DNA of 63,306 bases from Alphaproteobacteria bacterium (GTDB taxonomy: Bacteria; Pseudomonadota; Alphaproteobacteria; Caulobacterales; Aquidulcibacteraceae): the NCBI GenBank assembly GCA_018971945.1, contig JAGWZH010000004.1:1-63306 (forward strand). Direction: 5' to 3'. Numbering within the stretch: position 1 is the first letter of the stretch; each line of letters starts with the position of its first letter. Shown in pieces: positions 18,047-27,900 of the stretch. The position numbers were made by a program, and so were the translations under genes. The notes beneath the pieces were generated by a model, which saw nothing but the letters and a program-made list of their open reading frames with translations, made no database searches and was not told the origin of the DNA.

Positions 18047-20091
18047 CGGCCGCGGGTCGGATAGATTTTGATCCGCTCATAGCAGGTTGGGCCTTATCGG
18101 CTCTGGCGGCGCTGATGGCGGCGAGCCTCGCCGTTTATGTATGGCGGCGTGGCGGCGCTCCGTGGCTGCGAGGCGCAGGTCTTGGATTCTTGCTTGTGGC
18201 TTTGAGCCAGCCTGTTTGGGTTCGCGAGACCCGCCAAGCGGTCGACGACGTCGCCGTGATCTTGGTGGATCAGAGCGAAAGCATGACGGTCGCGGGCCGT
18301 CGTGAGGCGGCCCGGGCCGCCGCCGATCGCTTGGGCGAGCGGCTGGCGCAAGAGCCGGGTCTGGAAGTCCGCATCCGCGAGGTGCGCTCCGGTGCGGACG
18401 GGACGCTTCTCGCCGGCGCCATCGCCGAGGCCATCGCGGACCTGCCGCCTGAGCGTTTGGCGGGGGTCATCGCCTTGACTGAAGGCCAGGCGGCCGATGC
18501 TTCGGAGAATCCAGGCGATATCGGCGGCGGCGGACCGGTTCATGCCTTGATCGTGGGCGATCCCGATCGCGGGGATCGTCGCTTGGAGCTGCTTTCAGCG
18601 CCTGGATACGGCGTGGTGAACGAGGACGTGGTCATCGAAGCGATCGTGCATGACGAAGCGGAAGGCCGACCCGTCCAGGTCACGGCCAGCATCAATGGCG
18701 TCCAGACCCGGATCGCGACCGTGCAGACTGGCGCCCGCTTCACCCTGCGCCTCCGTCCACCGCAACGGGGTCAGAACATGGTGATCCTGGAGGTCGCCCC
18801 CGGCGGGGAAGAAATCACCCTGGCCAATAACCGCGCGGCGTTCGCGTTGACCGGCGTGCGCGACCGTCTTCGGGTTCTGCTCGTGACCGGCGAGCCCCAT
18901 GCTGGGGCCCGCGTATGGCGCAATCTGCTGCGCTCTGATCCCGCCGTCGATCTGGTCCATTTCACGATCCTGCGACCCTTGGACAAACCGGATTTCACAG
19001 TCAGCCAGGAGGAAAGCTCGCTGATCCAGTTCCCCACCGAACAATTATTCGTGCGCGAACTCGACAATTTCGACTTGATCATTTTCGACCGCTGGCGGCA
19101 GCGCGGCATCCTCCAAGAGGCTTATTTCCGCAACATCGCCCGGCGGGTGCGCGACGGGGGGGCGCTCTTGGTGTCCGCAGGGGAGGCTGATGCAGGCTGG
19201 GAGAGCCTGTTCAACACGCCTCTGGGCGGCCTGCTGCCGGCCCAGCCTACGGGCGAGGTCCTCACCGGGCCGTTCAGGCCCGCGCCGACCGAGATCGGTG
19301 CGCGTCACCCCATTGTGCGGGGCCTGCCCAATCCCCAATCCTGGGGCCGCTGGACCCGGCTCGTGGCCGCCGACGCTGAGCGGGGAGAGACGCTGTTGAG
19401 CGGCGCTGGCGGTCGTCCCTTGCTGACTGTCGCTGAAGAGGGCGAGGGCAGGGTCGCGGCTTTCTGGTCTGACCAACCCTGGCTTTGGGCGCGGGGCTAT
19501 GACGGCGGCGGCCCCCATGGCGAGTTATTGCGTCGCTTGATTCATTGGCTGATGGGCGAACCCGAACTCGAGGCCGAACGTCTGACCCTGGCCGCAGAAG
19601 GCCAGAGCCTGATGGTCAGTCGGTCTTCCCTGGCCGCTGCGCCCGACCCTGTCACGGTCATCGCCCCGGGCGGGGAGCAAACCGCCCTCGCCCTTGCGCC
19701 TGATGGACCCGGCGCATGGACGGCGTCTTTTCCCGCCGCGGGATTGGGGCTTTATGAAGCGCGTTCGGGCGCATTACGGGCTTTTGCCGCTTTAGGCCCG
19801 CTGAATCCGCGCGAGATCGCCGCCTTGAACGCGACGCCGGACCTGGTGGCGCCCCTGGCGCAAGGCTCAGGCGGGGGCGTCATCCTCACGGGAGAAGCAG
19901 GGAATCGCTTGCCTGAACTGCGCAGGATCGAAGGCGGAGGTCGGCTGTCTGGAGAGGGTTGGATCGGGTTGCGCCGCAATGAGGCCTACACGGTGCGGGC
20001 CGCGACCGCGACGCCGTTGGGTCCGGCGTGGGCTTGGGCGCTTTTGGGCGCCGTCCTCTTCATGGCGGGCTGGCGTCGCGAAACCCGCTGA
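18043..20091 (+). CDS. Membrane protein with vWA-like and glutamine-amidotransferase-like parts
   Basis: A 682-residue protein with two N-terminal helices (GWALSALAALMAASLAVYVW; LRGAGLGFLLVALSQPVWV) and one C-terminal helix (AWAWALLGAVLFMAGW). A vWA-like segment follows (VAVILVDQSESMTVAGRREA, giving the DxSxS metal-site motif), then a beta-sandwich and a large class I amidotransferase-like region (RVLLVTGEPHAGARVWRNLL; NFDLIIFDRWRQRGILQ; RHPIVRGLPNPQ). The start at 18043 overlaps the previous stop by 4 bases. As last gene of the MoxR operon it probably forms an inner-membrane assembly with the BatA/DUF4159 protein. Confidence 0.85.
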   Translation: MTAAGRIDFDPLIAGWALSALAALMAASLAVYVWRRGGAPWLRGAGLGFLLVALSQPVWVRETRQAVDDVAVILVDQSESMTVAGRREAARAAADRLGERLAQEPGLEVRIREVRSGADGTLLAGAIAEAIADLPPERLAGVIALTEGQAADASENPGDIGGGGPVHALIVGDPDRGDRRLELLSAPGYGVVNEDVVIEAIVHDEAEGRPVQVTASINGVQTRIATVQTGARFTLRLRPPQRGQNMVILEVAPGGEEITLANNRAAFALTGVRDRLRVLLVTGEPHAGARVWRNLLRSDPAVDLVHFTILRPLDKPDFTVSQEESSLIQFPTEQLFVRELDNFDLIIFDRWRQRGILQEAYFRNIARRVRDGGALLVSAGEADAGWESLFNTPLGGLLPAQPTGEVLTGPFRPAPTEIGARHPIVRGLPNPQSWGRWTRLVAADAERGETLLSGAGGRPLLTVAEEGEGRVAAFWSDQPWLWARGYDGGGPHGELLRRLIHWLMGEPELEAERLTLAAEGQSLMVSRSSLAAAPDPVTVIAPGGEQTALALAPDGPGAWTASFPAAGLGLYEARSGALRAFAALGPLNPREIAALNATPDLVAPLAQGSGGGVILTGEAGNRLPELRRIEGGGRLSGEGWIGLRRNEAYTVRAATATPLGPAWAWALLGAVLFMAGWRRETR

Positions 20092-20596
20092 CCATTCCAG
20101 ACAGGCCCTTGATCCCCTTTGGGCTGAGGCCGGTCCATAACAAACGCGCGGGATCCACCGGCCCCGGCAGGCTGATCAAGCCTTTGGGCGCAGCGGAGAA
20201 GCCCAAGGGCTCAAAAAAGCTGGGCGCCCCGACAAGGATCACCGCATCGGCCCCGACGCGTTGCGCCGCCTGCAACGACGCGGTCACGAGCGCCGCCCCG
20301 ATACCGGCTTTTTGTGCATGCGGATGCACTGCAAGCGGCCCCAAGAAAAGCGCCTGATCTTCTCCGACCATCACATGCGACACCAGGCAACACCCGACGA
20401 CGCGGGTCCCGTCCAACGCCACGCGCGAGAGGCCGAGATCAAGCCTCGCCCCATTTTCCCGCACACGTTCGGACGTTTTGGCGAACCGCCCAGGCCCAAA
20501 GGCCGCGGCCAGCAACGCCGGCAGCGCGGCCAAGGCCTCTTCTGAAGGCGCCACGAGGCGGACTGCGGCGTTTCGAGACAAGGATTGGGCCGTCAT
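20060..20596 (-). CDS. GNAT family N-acetyltransferase
   Basis: A 178-residue GNAT acetyltransferase. The acetyl-CoA site is visible as ALFLGPLAVHPHAQKAGIGA (motif A, with the Q/R-x-x-G-x-G/A turn as QKAGIGA), followed by LVTASLQAAQRVGADAVILV and the GAPSFFEPLGFSAA motif of the YhbS-like branch. The start at 20596 (MTAQSL) is chosen, with an ATG at 20608 as alternative. Its 3' end overlaps the convergent membrane-protein gene by 32 bases. Substrate unknown. Confidence 0.86.
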   Translation of the reverse strand: MTAQSLSRNAAVRLVAPSEEALAALPALLAAAFGPGRFAKTSERVRENGARLDLGLSRVALDGTRVVGCCLVSHVMVGEDQALFLGPLAVHPHAQKAGIGAALVTASLQAAQRVGADAVILVGAPSFFEPLGFSAAPKGLISLPGPVDPARLLWTGLSPKGIKGLSGMVSGFRDASPP

Positions 20597-21255
20597 GGTC
20601 GGTCTCATTGCCTAAGGGGGCGGTCATGCACCGTCCAAGGGGGCGGGCGTTTAGGGCCAACAGGGTTTGGCGTCAACACCCTCCTAGGTCCCTTGTCGGC
20701 GTCACTCGATATGTCCGGTTCCCACAGCGCGCGATGGGTAAGATCGTGTCTTCAGGTCTGGATGCAGGCGGAAATCGGAATGGCGCGTCTGGTGGATGGT
20801 TTTGGACGGGTGCGTAGGGGTGGGATAAGCTTGCCGTGTTCGCAAGAGACGCTTACCCCTTGCGCGCGCTGGGACACGACCCTGGGCCTTGGCGGTGAGC
20901 ATGGATCAGCCCCTGCGCCACTGTCCTGCAGCGATAGCGGCCAACGCCCGCAAGGGTCGAGCCTTAGTCGCCAACGGCCAGGCGCCGGTTCGTTAGAAGG
21001 GAGGGGCCCTCGGATGTGACGCCGAAGACGGCAGCTTCCGCCGCCTCTTGTCTTGGCCATGATGAGTGAAGCAGGCGAGCTGTTGCGACCGACGGCCAAG
21101 CGCGCGCGCGCCCTGCGAACCGGGATCGACCGCGTTTGCCCAGCTCCGGTCGAAAACAGGCTTTCGGACCTGATGGCGGTTAAGGAGGCCCTGCGACGGA
21201 AAGCGCTGGCTGGGAGCGTAAAATGGGGTGGGGTAGGAAGAGAAGAACAAACCCT
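20597..21255 (+). other. Long intergenic stretch with no confident gene
   Basis: About 660 bases between the acetyltransferase start and the esterase. I see no RNA gene or long repeat. A 68-codon frame at 21053-21259 overlaps the esterase start by 4 bases (ATGA), as a coupled leader would, but it has no visible ribosome site or family resemblance. I leave it uncalled. Confidence 0.4.
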
Positions 21256-22209
21256 ATGAACAGACGACACCATCTTCTTGCGCTCGGCGCCGGCATAGGC
21301 GGCCTCGCGATGGGCGGGCTTAGAGATGGGAGGGCGGAAGAGACGCCCCGGACCTCGCGTTCTTTGGCTGGCCTGCAGTGGGTGACGCCGACGGTCGCAG
21401 GACCGGGACTGTCCTTCCACATCTTCTATAGCCGAGCTGCAGAGACGGAGGTGAGCTTCCATGTCTATGCGCCAAATGCCTATGAGGCTGAGCCCGACAG
21501 GCGCTTGCCGGTGGTCTATTGGCTTCATGGGTCTGGCGGCGGGGTCGCTGGCGTCTCGCGCCTGTCCGCCTTGAGCGGGCAAGCTGTTGCCGCGGGCCGG
21601 ACGCCGCCCTTCCTGATCGTCTTCATCAATGGTCTGCGCCTGGGCATGTATGTCGACTGGGCGAATGGCCGGGCGCCGTTGGAAACAATCATCGTGACGG
21701 AGCTCGTGCCCCATATCGACGCCAATTGGCGGACGATCGCGACGCGCGAGGGCCGCCTGCTCGACGGCTTCAGCATGGGCGGATATGGCGCGGCGCGACT
21801 TGGGTTCCGCTATCCGGACCTGTTCAGAACCGTATCCATGATGGGCGCAGGGCCTTTGCAGGAAACTCTTGAGCGAACCCCGCGCGCGAGCGGGGTGCGG
21901 GCTGAAGACCTGCTGAGGGAGGTCTATGGCGGCGACCAGGAGCGCTTCCGGGCGGTGAGCCCGCGCCGCCACGCCGAAGAGAACGCGGCCATCCTCGCTC
22001 GGGCCTCGCGCCTTCGCCTGGTGATCGGCGACAGCGATGAGACCTTTCAAAACAATCGCGACTTCCACACCCATCTGACGCGGTTGGGGATCCCGCATGA
22101 CTGGATCGTTCTTCCGGGCGTGGGCCACGACCCCATGGCGGTTCTGGACGCCCTGGGCGCGCGGCATTGGGCGTTTTACCGGGAAGCCTTCCTTGCGGCG
22201 GGCGGCTGA
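21256..22209 (+). CDS. Secreted esterase of the alpha/beta-hydrolase (esterase D-like) fold
   Basis: A 317-residue putative exported esterase. The N-terminus MNRRHHLLALGAGIGGLAMG has a twin-Arg and a hydrophobic core, suggesting a Tat-type signal. The hydrolase fold shows VVYWLHGSGGG (oxyanion hole), the nucleophile elbow DGFSMGGYGAARLGFRYPDL (Ser near residue 175), VIGDSDETFQNN (acid region) and GVGHDPMAV (catalytic His). This pattern fits the esterase D/feruloyl esterase-like group. The start at 21256 is set by the signal peptide. It is convergent with the serine hydrolase at 22849. Confidence 0.86.
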   Translation: MNRRHHLLALGAGIGGLAMGGLRDGRAEETPRTSRSLAGLQWVTPTVAGPGLSFHIFYSRAAETEVSFHVYAPNAYEAEPDRRLPVVYWLHGSGGGVAGVSRLSALSGQAVAAGRTPPFLIVFINGLRLGMYVDWANGRAPLETIIVTELVPHIDANWRTIATREGRLLDGFSMGGYGAARLGFRYPDLFRTVSMMGAGPLQETLERTPRASGVRAEDLLREVYGGDQERFRAVSPRRHAEENAAILARASRLRLVIGDSDETFQNNRDFHTHLTRLGIPHDWIVLPGVGHDPMAVLDALGARHWAFYREAFLAAGG

Positions 22210-22485
22210 TCTGGCCGGCGCTCGGAGACGCGGTCGCTGTGGGTTCGCAGCCGCAGCGCTGGCCCTGCCCCGTTGGCCCGAGAATTGACCGAGCAGGGCG
22301 CAAGCCTTGAGGGATCTTGTCTGCGACCTCCCTTAAGCCACGCGCGCTGGGCCGCGCGCATCGTCTGCGCCGCCAGCCAGGGAGCGTGAAGGGGGGGTGT
22401 GCTGAAGACCCCAAACCAAAGCGCGCGCGCCCGGTCATGTCAGAGCGAGGATGCGCTCGGGCGCGCCCACCCCGAAGCAGCGGGC

Positions 22486-22616
22486 CCAAAGAAAAACAAG
22501 AGAAAAACAAGAGAAAAACAAGAGAAAAACCAGAGAAAGGCCAGAGCGAACCCAGAGCGAACCCAGAGCGAACCCAGAGCAACCCAGAGCGAACCCAGAG
22601 CGAAGCCAAAGCAGGC
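22486..22616. repeat. 11-bp tandem array, about twelve degenerate units (family CCAGAGNNANC)
   Basis: Units of 11 bp run from 22486 to 22616: CCAAAGAAAAA, three of CAAGAGAAAAA, CCAGAGAAAGG, then mainly CCAGAGCGAAC (one unit is 10 bp), ending CCAAAGCAGGC. The array lies in the 640-base gap between convergent genes ending at 22209 and 22849; nothing else is seen in that gap. The frames reading through it on both strands are by-products of the repeat. Confidence 0.92.
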
Positions 22617-22848
22617 CCGCCCCACACAAAGCCTCGTCAGACAGAGCCCGCCAAACGGCCCGAAAGCGCCGCGAAGAGGTCTCACACGACCGACCTTTCC
22701 TGCGGCGCTCCGCTTCCGCCGAGCCGGGTTGCGGAAACCATTATGGCCATCCGTCGCCTGTTATTTGCGCTCCTCTGACAGGCGACTCTCATGTCCAATC
22801 CCCGGTCTGCGCCGTCTATGTGCCGGATCGAGGTTGGGAAGTCCGCGT

Positions 22849-24117
22849 TCAGGGGGGAGCAGGAAAGCTCTGCGCCAGGGCCGCGAGCCAGTCTCCCAGA
22901 GCGGACCAGCCTTCGCGCCCGCCTCCCAAAAGGCCGAGCCGAACGATCACCAGATCCTGGCTCGGCACAATGAGGATCACCTGGCCGTCGCGCCCCTGCG
23001 CGGAGAAGGCGTCTGCGGGATTCCGGCCTGCGATCAGCGCCCGCGAAGGTGTTCCCGTCCCCGTCTCCGGGGTAAGCCAAAACCCGGCGCCATAAGTGTC
23101 TGCGCCGCTTCCCTGAACAGGGGTGCGCGCGAAATCGACCCATCCTGGCGGGAAGATGCGTTGTCCGTCCCACACGCCGTCGCGAAGATAAAGAAGGCCG
23201 AAGCGGGCGTAGTCTTGAGCGGTGGCCCAGACGAACCCTCCTCCAAGGAATGCGCCTTGAGCGTCGAACTCCGGCTGGGCGCTGTTCATGCCGATGGGGG
23301 CGAACAGGGCCTCGCGCATAAAGCGCCTCATGGCGGCCCGTCGCTCGTGCGCAGGCGCCCCTGGCGCCGTCCTTTCGGTCAGCGCGTCTGCGGCGAGCGT
23401 GATCCCTGCGGTGGAGTAGTTCCATCGCGTCCCAGGCCGATAGCCTAGCGGGAGCTGGGTTGCGAAGCCCATGGCGTCGGTGCGGTTCTTGCCGAAAAAC
23501 ATCACTGCGGCGCTGTTGCTGGCGAGGGTAACTGCGGCGGTTTCGTTCTGCAAAAGCCCGTCCGTCATCTGCAGCCACTGCCGCCAGGTGATGGCGCTGC
23601 GTGGGTCTGACACGGCCCAGCGTCGGTGCCCCATGCCGGCGTCCGGATTGAGAAGGCCCCGGGCGGCCGCGGCGCCCACCAGCGCGTGCGTGACCGATTT
23701 CGCAACGCTCCAGGATAGAAACCGCGTGTCAGGGCCAAAGCCCGGCGCGTAGCGTTCATAGACCAGTCGCCCGCCCTGGACGACGAGAACCGCCCGTGTG
23801 GCCTCCAGAAACGGCGTCCGCCCGGTTTCTGCATCCGCCATCAAGCGCGCCACATTTTGCGGGTCCGCAGCGGCGGGCATGGGCGCGACGGACCAGGCCT
23901 GGGTGGGCCATGGCGTGTCTTCGGGTTGCAGAGGCAGCGGCGACAAGGCCTGGCGGGCGGGACCGATCGCCCCCACGGGACCGATCGCGTCCGTCTGGGG
24001 CGAAGCGATAACAGGCCGCTGAGGTTCAGGAGCGGAAGCTCCGAGGGCGGAAACCCCCATCGCAAGGGCGGCCGCCGCAAGAAGGGCGCCCGCAGATTGT
24101 CCCATGGCGTTCTTCAT
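22849..24117 (-). CDS. Serine hydrolase, beta-lactamase/penicillin-binding-protein-like family
   Basis: A 422-residue class C beta-lactamase-like serine hydrolase, exported. After an N-terminal signal (ALLAAAALAMGVSALGASA) the domain carries the SxxK motif as FLSWSVAKSVTHAL (Ser near residue 140). WNYSTAGITLAADAL sits where the YxN motif is expected, with Thr in place of Asn. GHRRWAVSDPRSAITWRQWL and YGAGFWLTPETG continue the fold. Family members include esterases and amide hydrolases, so antibiotic hydrolysis should not be assumed. The start at 24117 begins the signal peptide. Divergent from a small secreted protein at 24168. Confidence 0.86.
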   Translation of the reverse strand: MKNAMGQSAGALLAAAALAMGVSALGASAPEPQRPVIASPQTDAIGPVGAIGPARQALSPLPLQPEDTPWPTQAWSVAPMPAAADPQNVARLMADAETGRTPFLEATRAVLVVQGGRLVYERYAPGFGPDTRFLSWSVAKSVTHALVGAAAARGLLNPDAGMGHRRWAVSDPRSAITWRQWLQMTDGLLQNETAAVTLASNSAAVMFFGKNRTDAMGFATQLPLGYRPGTRWNYSTAGITLAADALTERTAPGAPAHERRAAMRRFMREALFAPIGMNSAQPEFDAQGAFLGGGFVWATAQDYARFGLLYLRDGVWDGQRIFPPGWVDFARTPVQGSGADTYGAGFWLTPETGTGTPSRALIAGRNPADAFSAQGRDGQVILIVPSQDLVIVRLGLLGGGREGWSALGDWLAALAQSFPAPP

Positions 24118-24167
24118 GCGATTTTGTACCCTCTGTTCTTGAGCGACATTAGGCGGAGGCCGGTCAG

Positions 24168-24491
24168 GTGGGCAAACATCTCCTGCGCACGCTAGGATTG
24201 CTCGCGCTTGGGCTTGTCGGACTATGCCTTTGGGCGAGTGGACCGATCTTGGCGGAAGGCCGGATCGGCGCGGCTTTTGTCGCCCGCACCACGTGCTCGT
24301 GTCTTTTTGTCGCCGGCCGCTCTCTCGCAAGCTGCCGCACCGATTGGCCAGCGGGCGCAGAGATCATCGCGGTACGCCAAGAAGAGAACACCGTGGTCGC
24401 GAGCGCGGCCTTCGGCCTTGTCTCAGCGCGCGCGGTGTTTGAACAAGACTATGGCTGCAGCTTTCCCGAAGGCTTCGCCAAGAGAAGATGA
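24168..24491 (+). CDS. Small exported cysteine-containing protein
   Basis: A 107-residue protein with a GTG start at 24168 and GGAGG about 10 bases upstream. The N-terminal helix (LLRTLGLLALGLVGLCLWAS) is a signal or anchor. The mature part has a CSC pair (ARTTCSCLFVAGRSLASC) and YGCSFPEG. It resembles the N-terminal region found before the catalytic domain of some sphingomonad-type serine hydrolases. Here it is a separate gene, divergent from a serine hydrolase 50 bases away, so the two may act together; that is inference. Confidence 0.6.
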   Translation: MGKHLLRTLGLLALGLVGLCLWASGPILAEGRIGAAFVARTTCSCLFVAGRSLASCRTDWPAGAEIIAVRQEENTVVASAAFGLVSARAVFEQDYGCSFPEGFAKRR

Positions 24492-24509
24492 TCGAGCAAG
24501 CCTGGGTTC

Positions 24510-24971
24510 TTAGAGAAATGGCGTGAGAGGATTGGGCGTCGGCTTTCGGTTCAGCGCCCGCCAAAAACCGACAGCGGCGCGCGCCAACACCCATGCCAGC
24601 ACCAAAAGCTGGATGAACGACACCGCGGTTGCGACGCCTGGTGCGGGCGCCATGATCAGAAGCCCCGAAACCACCCAGACGGCCGCGCCCAAGAGCAGGG
24701 TGCGTATGCCGAACTCGTGGTGGGTCTGCGCCCAGGGCATGCCTTCGCGGCGGTTCGACTGGGCGATAGCCACCGCCCCGATCCCGGCTCCGAGCCCGAT
24801 CAGGCTGCCTGGGAATGGCGCCGCCCAGTTGATCAGAAAGGCGGCCGCCGTGAGCGCGTGCATCAACAGCGCTTTATGTTGCGGCCTTTGCGGATCAAAG
24901 CCTCTCGGCCCCTGCGGTTTGGGCGGCTGGGGGCGACGCCGGAAAGGGGTAATGTTGGTCGGTTCATTCAT
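24510..24971 (-). CDS. Small integral membrane protein, function unknown
   Basis: A 153-residue protein with a Pro/Arg-rich cytoplasmic N-terminus (FRRRPQPPKPQGPRGFDPQR) and about four hydrophobic segments (ALTAAAFLINWAAPFPGSLI; GLGAGIGAVAIA; LLLGAAVWVVSGLLIMAP; SFIQLLVLAWVLARAAVGFW). Between them lies AQSNRREGMPWAQTHHEFGI, a soluble loop seen in small DUF4870-like proteins. The start at 24971 is the ATG (MNEPTNITPF) that gives the compact form. It lies 20 bases beyond the putA stop on the same strand, so it may share the transcript. Confidence 0.75.
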   Translation of the reverse strand: MNEPTNITPFRRRPQPPKPQGPRGFDPQRPQHKALLMHALTAAAFLINWAAPFPGSLIGLGAGIGAVAIAQSNRREGMPWAQTHHEFGIRTLLLGAAVWVVSGLLIMAPAPGVATAVSFIQLLVLAWVLARAAVGFWRALNRKPTPNPLTPFL

Positions 24972-24990
24972 GACGGCGCAAACATCCCGA

Positions 24991-27900
24991 TCATAGATTA
25001 AGCAGGGTCGGATCCCCGCCTTGCGCGGCGATATTGACCGTGACTGTCCGCTCGACGGCGAACCGCGGAAGATAATGGGGCCCCCCAGCCTTTGGACCAG
25101 TGCCGGACAAGCCCAGGCCGCCAAACGGCTGGACCCCGACAACCGCCCCGATCATGGACCGGTTGACATAAACATTGCCGGCCGGAACCGCTGCGATCAC
25201 CGCGTGCGTAAAGCTTTCAAGACGTGAGTGCACCCCAAGCGTCAAGCCGTAGCCTTTCTTTGCGAGCGCCCCGCCGACCTCAGCGATCTGGGCTGGGTCA
25301 TAGCGCACCACATGCAGAATAGGCCCAAAGACTTCCTCCGAAAGCTGATCAAGAGATTCAAGCTCCAGGATCGTGGGTGCGAAAAAATACCCATCGACAG
25401 GGCCTGGCCTGGCCTCGGCGATCAGACGGGCCTCTTGGCTCATGCGGGCCTTGTGCGCTTTGAGCATCGCAAGCGCATCAGCATCGATGACGGGACCGAT
25501 ATCTGTCGTCGGATCGGCGGGATCGCCGAGTTTGAGTTCCGCCACGGCTCCCTTCAAGGTTTTCAGAATCGCTTCATGAGACGCCTCTGGCAGGAACAGG
25601 ACCCGCAAAGCCGAGCACCGCTGCCCAGCCGATCCGAAGGCGGACAGGACCACATCGTCCACCACCTGTTCCTTCAACGCCGTGGTGTCGACAAAAAGCC
25701 CATTGAGGCCGCCTGTCTCAGCGATCAGGGCGGCGAGCGGCCCCTCGCGCGCCGCGAGGGTCTGAGCGATCCGCCGGGCTGTGGCGTTCGAACCGGTGAA
25801 AGCGATGCCCGCCACGCGCGGATCTCGCGCGATGGCTGCGCCGATGCGCCCATCGCCTGGCAGGAAGTGCAAGGCTTCGACGGGCACGCCTGCCTCATGC
25901 ATCAGCTTGATGGCTTCAAACCCCACCAAAGGCGTTTGTTCCGCCGGCTTGGCCAGAACAGTATTGCCCGCCGCCAACGCCGCTGCGACCTGGCCCAGAA
26001 AGATCGCCAACGGAAAATTCCATGGCGCGATGCAGCCGAACGTCCCGCGTCCCATCAGCTCCAGATGGTTTGTTTCTCCCGCAGGGCCTGGCAAGGTGTG
26101 CGGCCGCGCGAAATGCGCTTCGGCTTCGCCTGCATAATAGCGGAGAAAATCGACCGCTTCGCGCACCTCTTCGATCCCGTCCGAGAGCGTCCGGCCGGCT
26201 TCTTCTGCGATCAGCGCGACAAAATCCGCTGAAACCGCCTCGAGTCTGTCGGCGGCCTCACGCAGGATCGCGGCCCGTTTGAAAGCGTTCAGGGCGTTCC
26301 AGCGCGGCTGGAAGGCGTGCGCCGAAGCGGCTGCGGCCTGGACTTGCGCTTCCGTCGCCTCGATGACAAGGCCGACAGCGCGGCTATGGTCTGCGGGGCT
26401 TAGAATGGGACGCGAAGGCCCTGTCCCTAAGACCCCCGACACCAGGGGCGCAGCGGTGGGAGGCGTTCGTCGCAGCAGCGACGTCGCCGCAGCCAAGGTC
26501 GCGCGGTCGGAGGCTTTAGACAAGTCGGCCCCGAAAGGATTGGCCCGGGTCGGTCCGTAAAGTCCTCGCGGCGGGGGCAATCTGCGATGCCGACTGGGCG
26601 CGGCTGCAAGCGCGGCGATGGGGTCTGCAGCGACCAGGTCTGCGCTCACGCTGTCGTCGAGAAAGCTGTGAACGAAACTGGTATTGGCCCCGTTCTCCAG
26701 CAGCCGCCGCACCAGATAGGGCAGCAAATCCTCATGGCCTCCCACCGGCGCGTAGACGCGCACCGGCCGTTCCAACCCTGCTGCTGCGTAGAGCGCTTCG
26801 CCCATCCCGTGCAGGCGCTGGAATTCATAATCGGCGACGCCCGCCTTCTCCGCGAGCAAGGCGACCGCCGAAGCCGTATGTGCGTTATGGGTGGCGAAAG
26901 CGCAGAAGAGCACGTCGGCGTTGTCGAGCATCAGCTTGGCGCAAGCCAGGTAGCTGACGTCTGTTGCGGCCTTGGTGGTGAACACGGGATAGTCCGGCCG
27001 CCCCGCCTGCTGCGCTTTTTTCACCTCGCCGTCCCAATAGGCCCCTTTCACAAGCCGCATCATCAGCCTGAGGCCTCGCGCCCGCGCCAGGGCCGCCACG
27101 GCGCTGATCACGTCCCGCGCGCGCTTCTGATAGGCCTGCACCGCAAGCCCGAGCCCGTCCCAGCCCTGGAGCGCAGGATCGGCCGCCAGCCGGTCCAACA
27201 ATTTCAGCGACAGAGCGAGCCTGTCCGCCTCTTCCGCGTCGAGGCAAAATGCGAGATTGGCCTGTTTGGCCTGCAAGGCGAGCTGCCGCAGCTTTGGGTA
27301 AAGCTCCGCCATCACCCGTTCCTGGAGCCGCGCTTCATAGCGCGGGTGAAGCGCGGAGAGTTTCACCGAGAGGCCGGAGCGCTCGGCTGGGGTAAGAGCG
27401 GCGGCGTTGGCCTCATGTCGGCCGACCGCCTCGATCGCTTCGGCGTAGGAGGCGAGATAGCGTTCCGCGTCCGCCGCGGTCCGGGCGCCCTCGCCCAGCA
27501 TGTCGAACGAAAAGCTGGTCGCGAGCCCTGCCCGCTGGAAGCCTTCCCCGCGCTTCAGCGCTTCTTCGATCGTGCGCCCCAGCACGAATTGTTCGCCGAG
27601 GATCCGCATGCCCTGCATGGAAGCGGCCCGCACCAGGGGCTCCCCTGCCCGCTGCGCGAGCCGCGAGATGGTCGCCATAAGGTCTTTTTCCGATGGCGCA
27701 GCGACCAGCCGCCCGGTCAGCATGAGCCCCCAGGTCCCGGCGTTCACAAGCCAGTGATCGGCTTTGCCAAGATGTTCGTTCCAGCGGCCGTCTTTGATTT
27801 TTTCCGCAATCAGCTTGTCCGCGGTCGCCGCGTCAGGCACCCGCAGCAAGGCCTCCGCCAGGCACATCAGCGCCAAGCCTTCCTGGGTGGTAAGGCCGAA

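Noticed and set aside
20752-22167. A 471-codon minus-strand frame opposite the esterase
   Set aside because: The plus-strand esterase has signal peptide, nucleophile elbow and catalytic His; the antisense frame has none.
22486-22616. Repeat array considered as CRISPR
   Set aside because: Units of 11 bp are directly tandem with no unique spacers and no cas genes nearby. The same applies to the arrays at 34295, 36931, 47397 and 58225.
22849-24117. Antibiotic-resistance beta-lactamase
   Set aside because: The family is broad. The YxN motif position reads YST and there is no AmpR-type regulator, so an esterase or amidase role is at least as likely.
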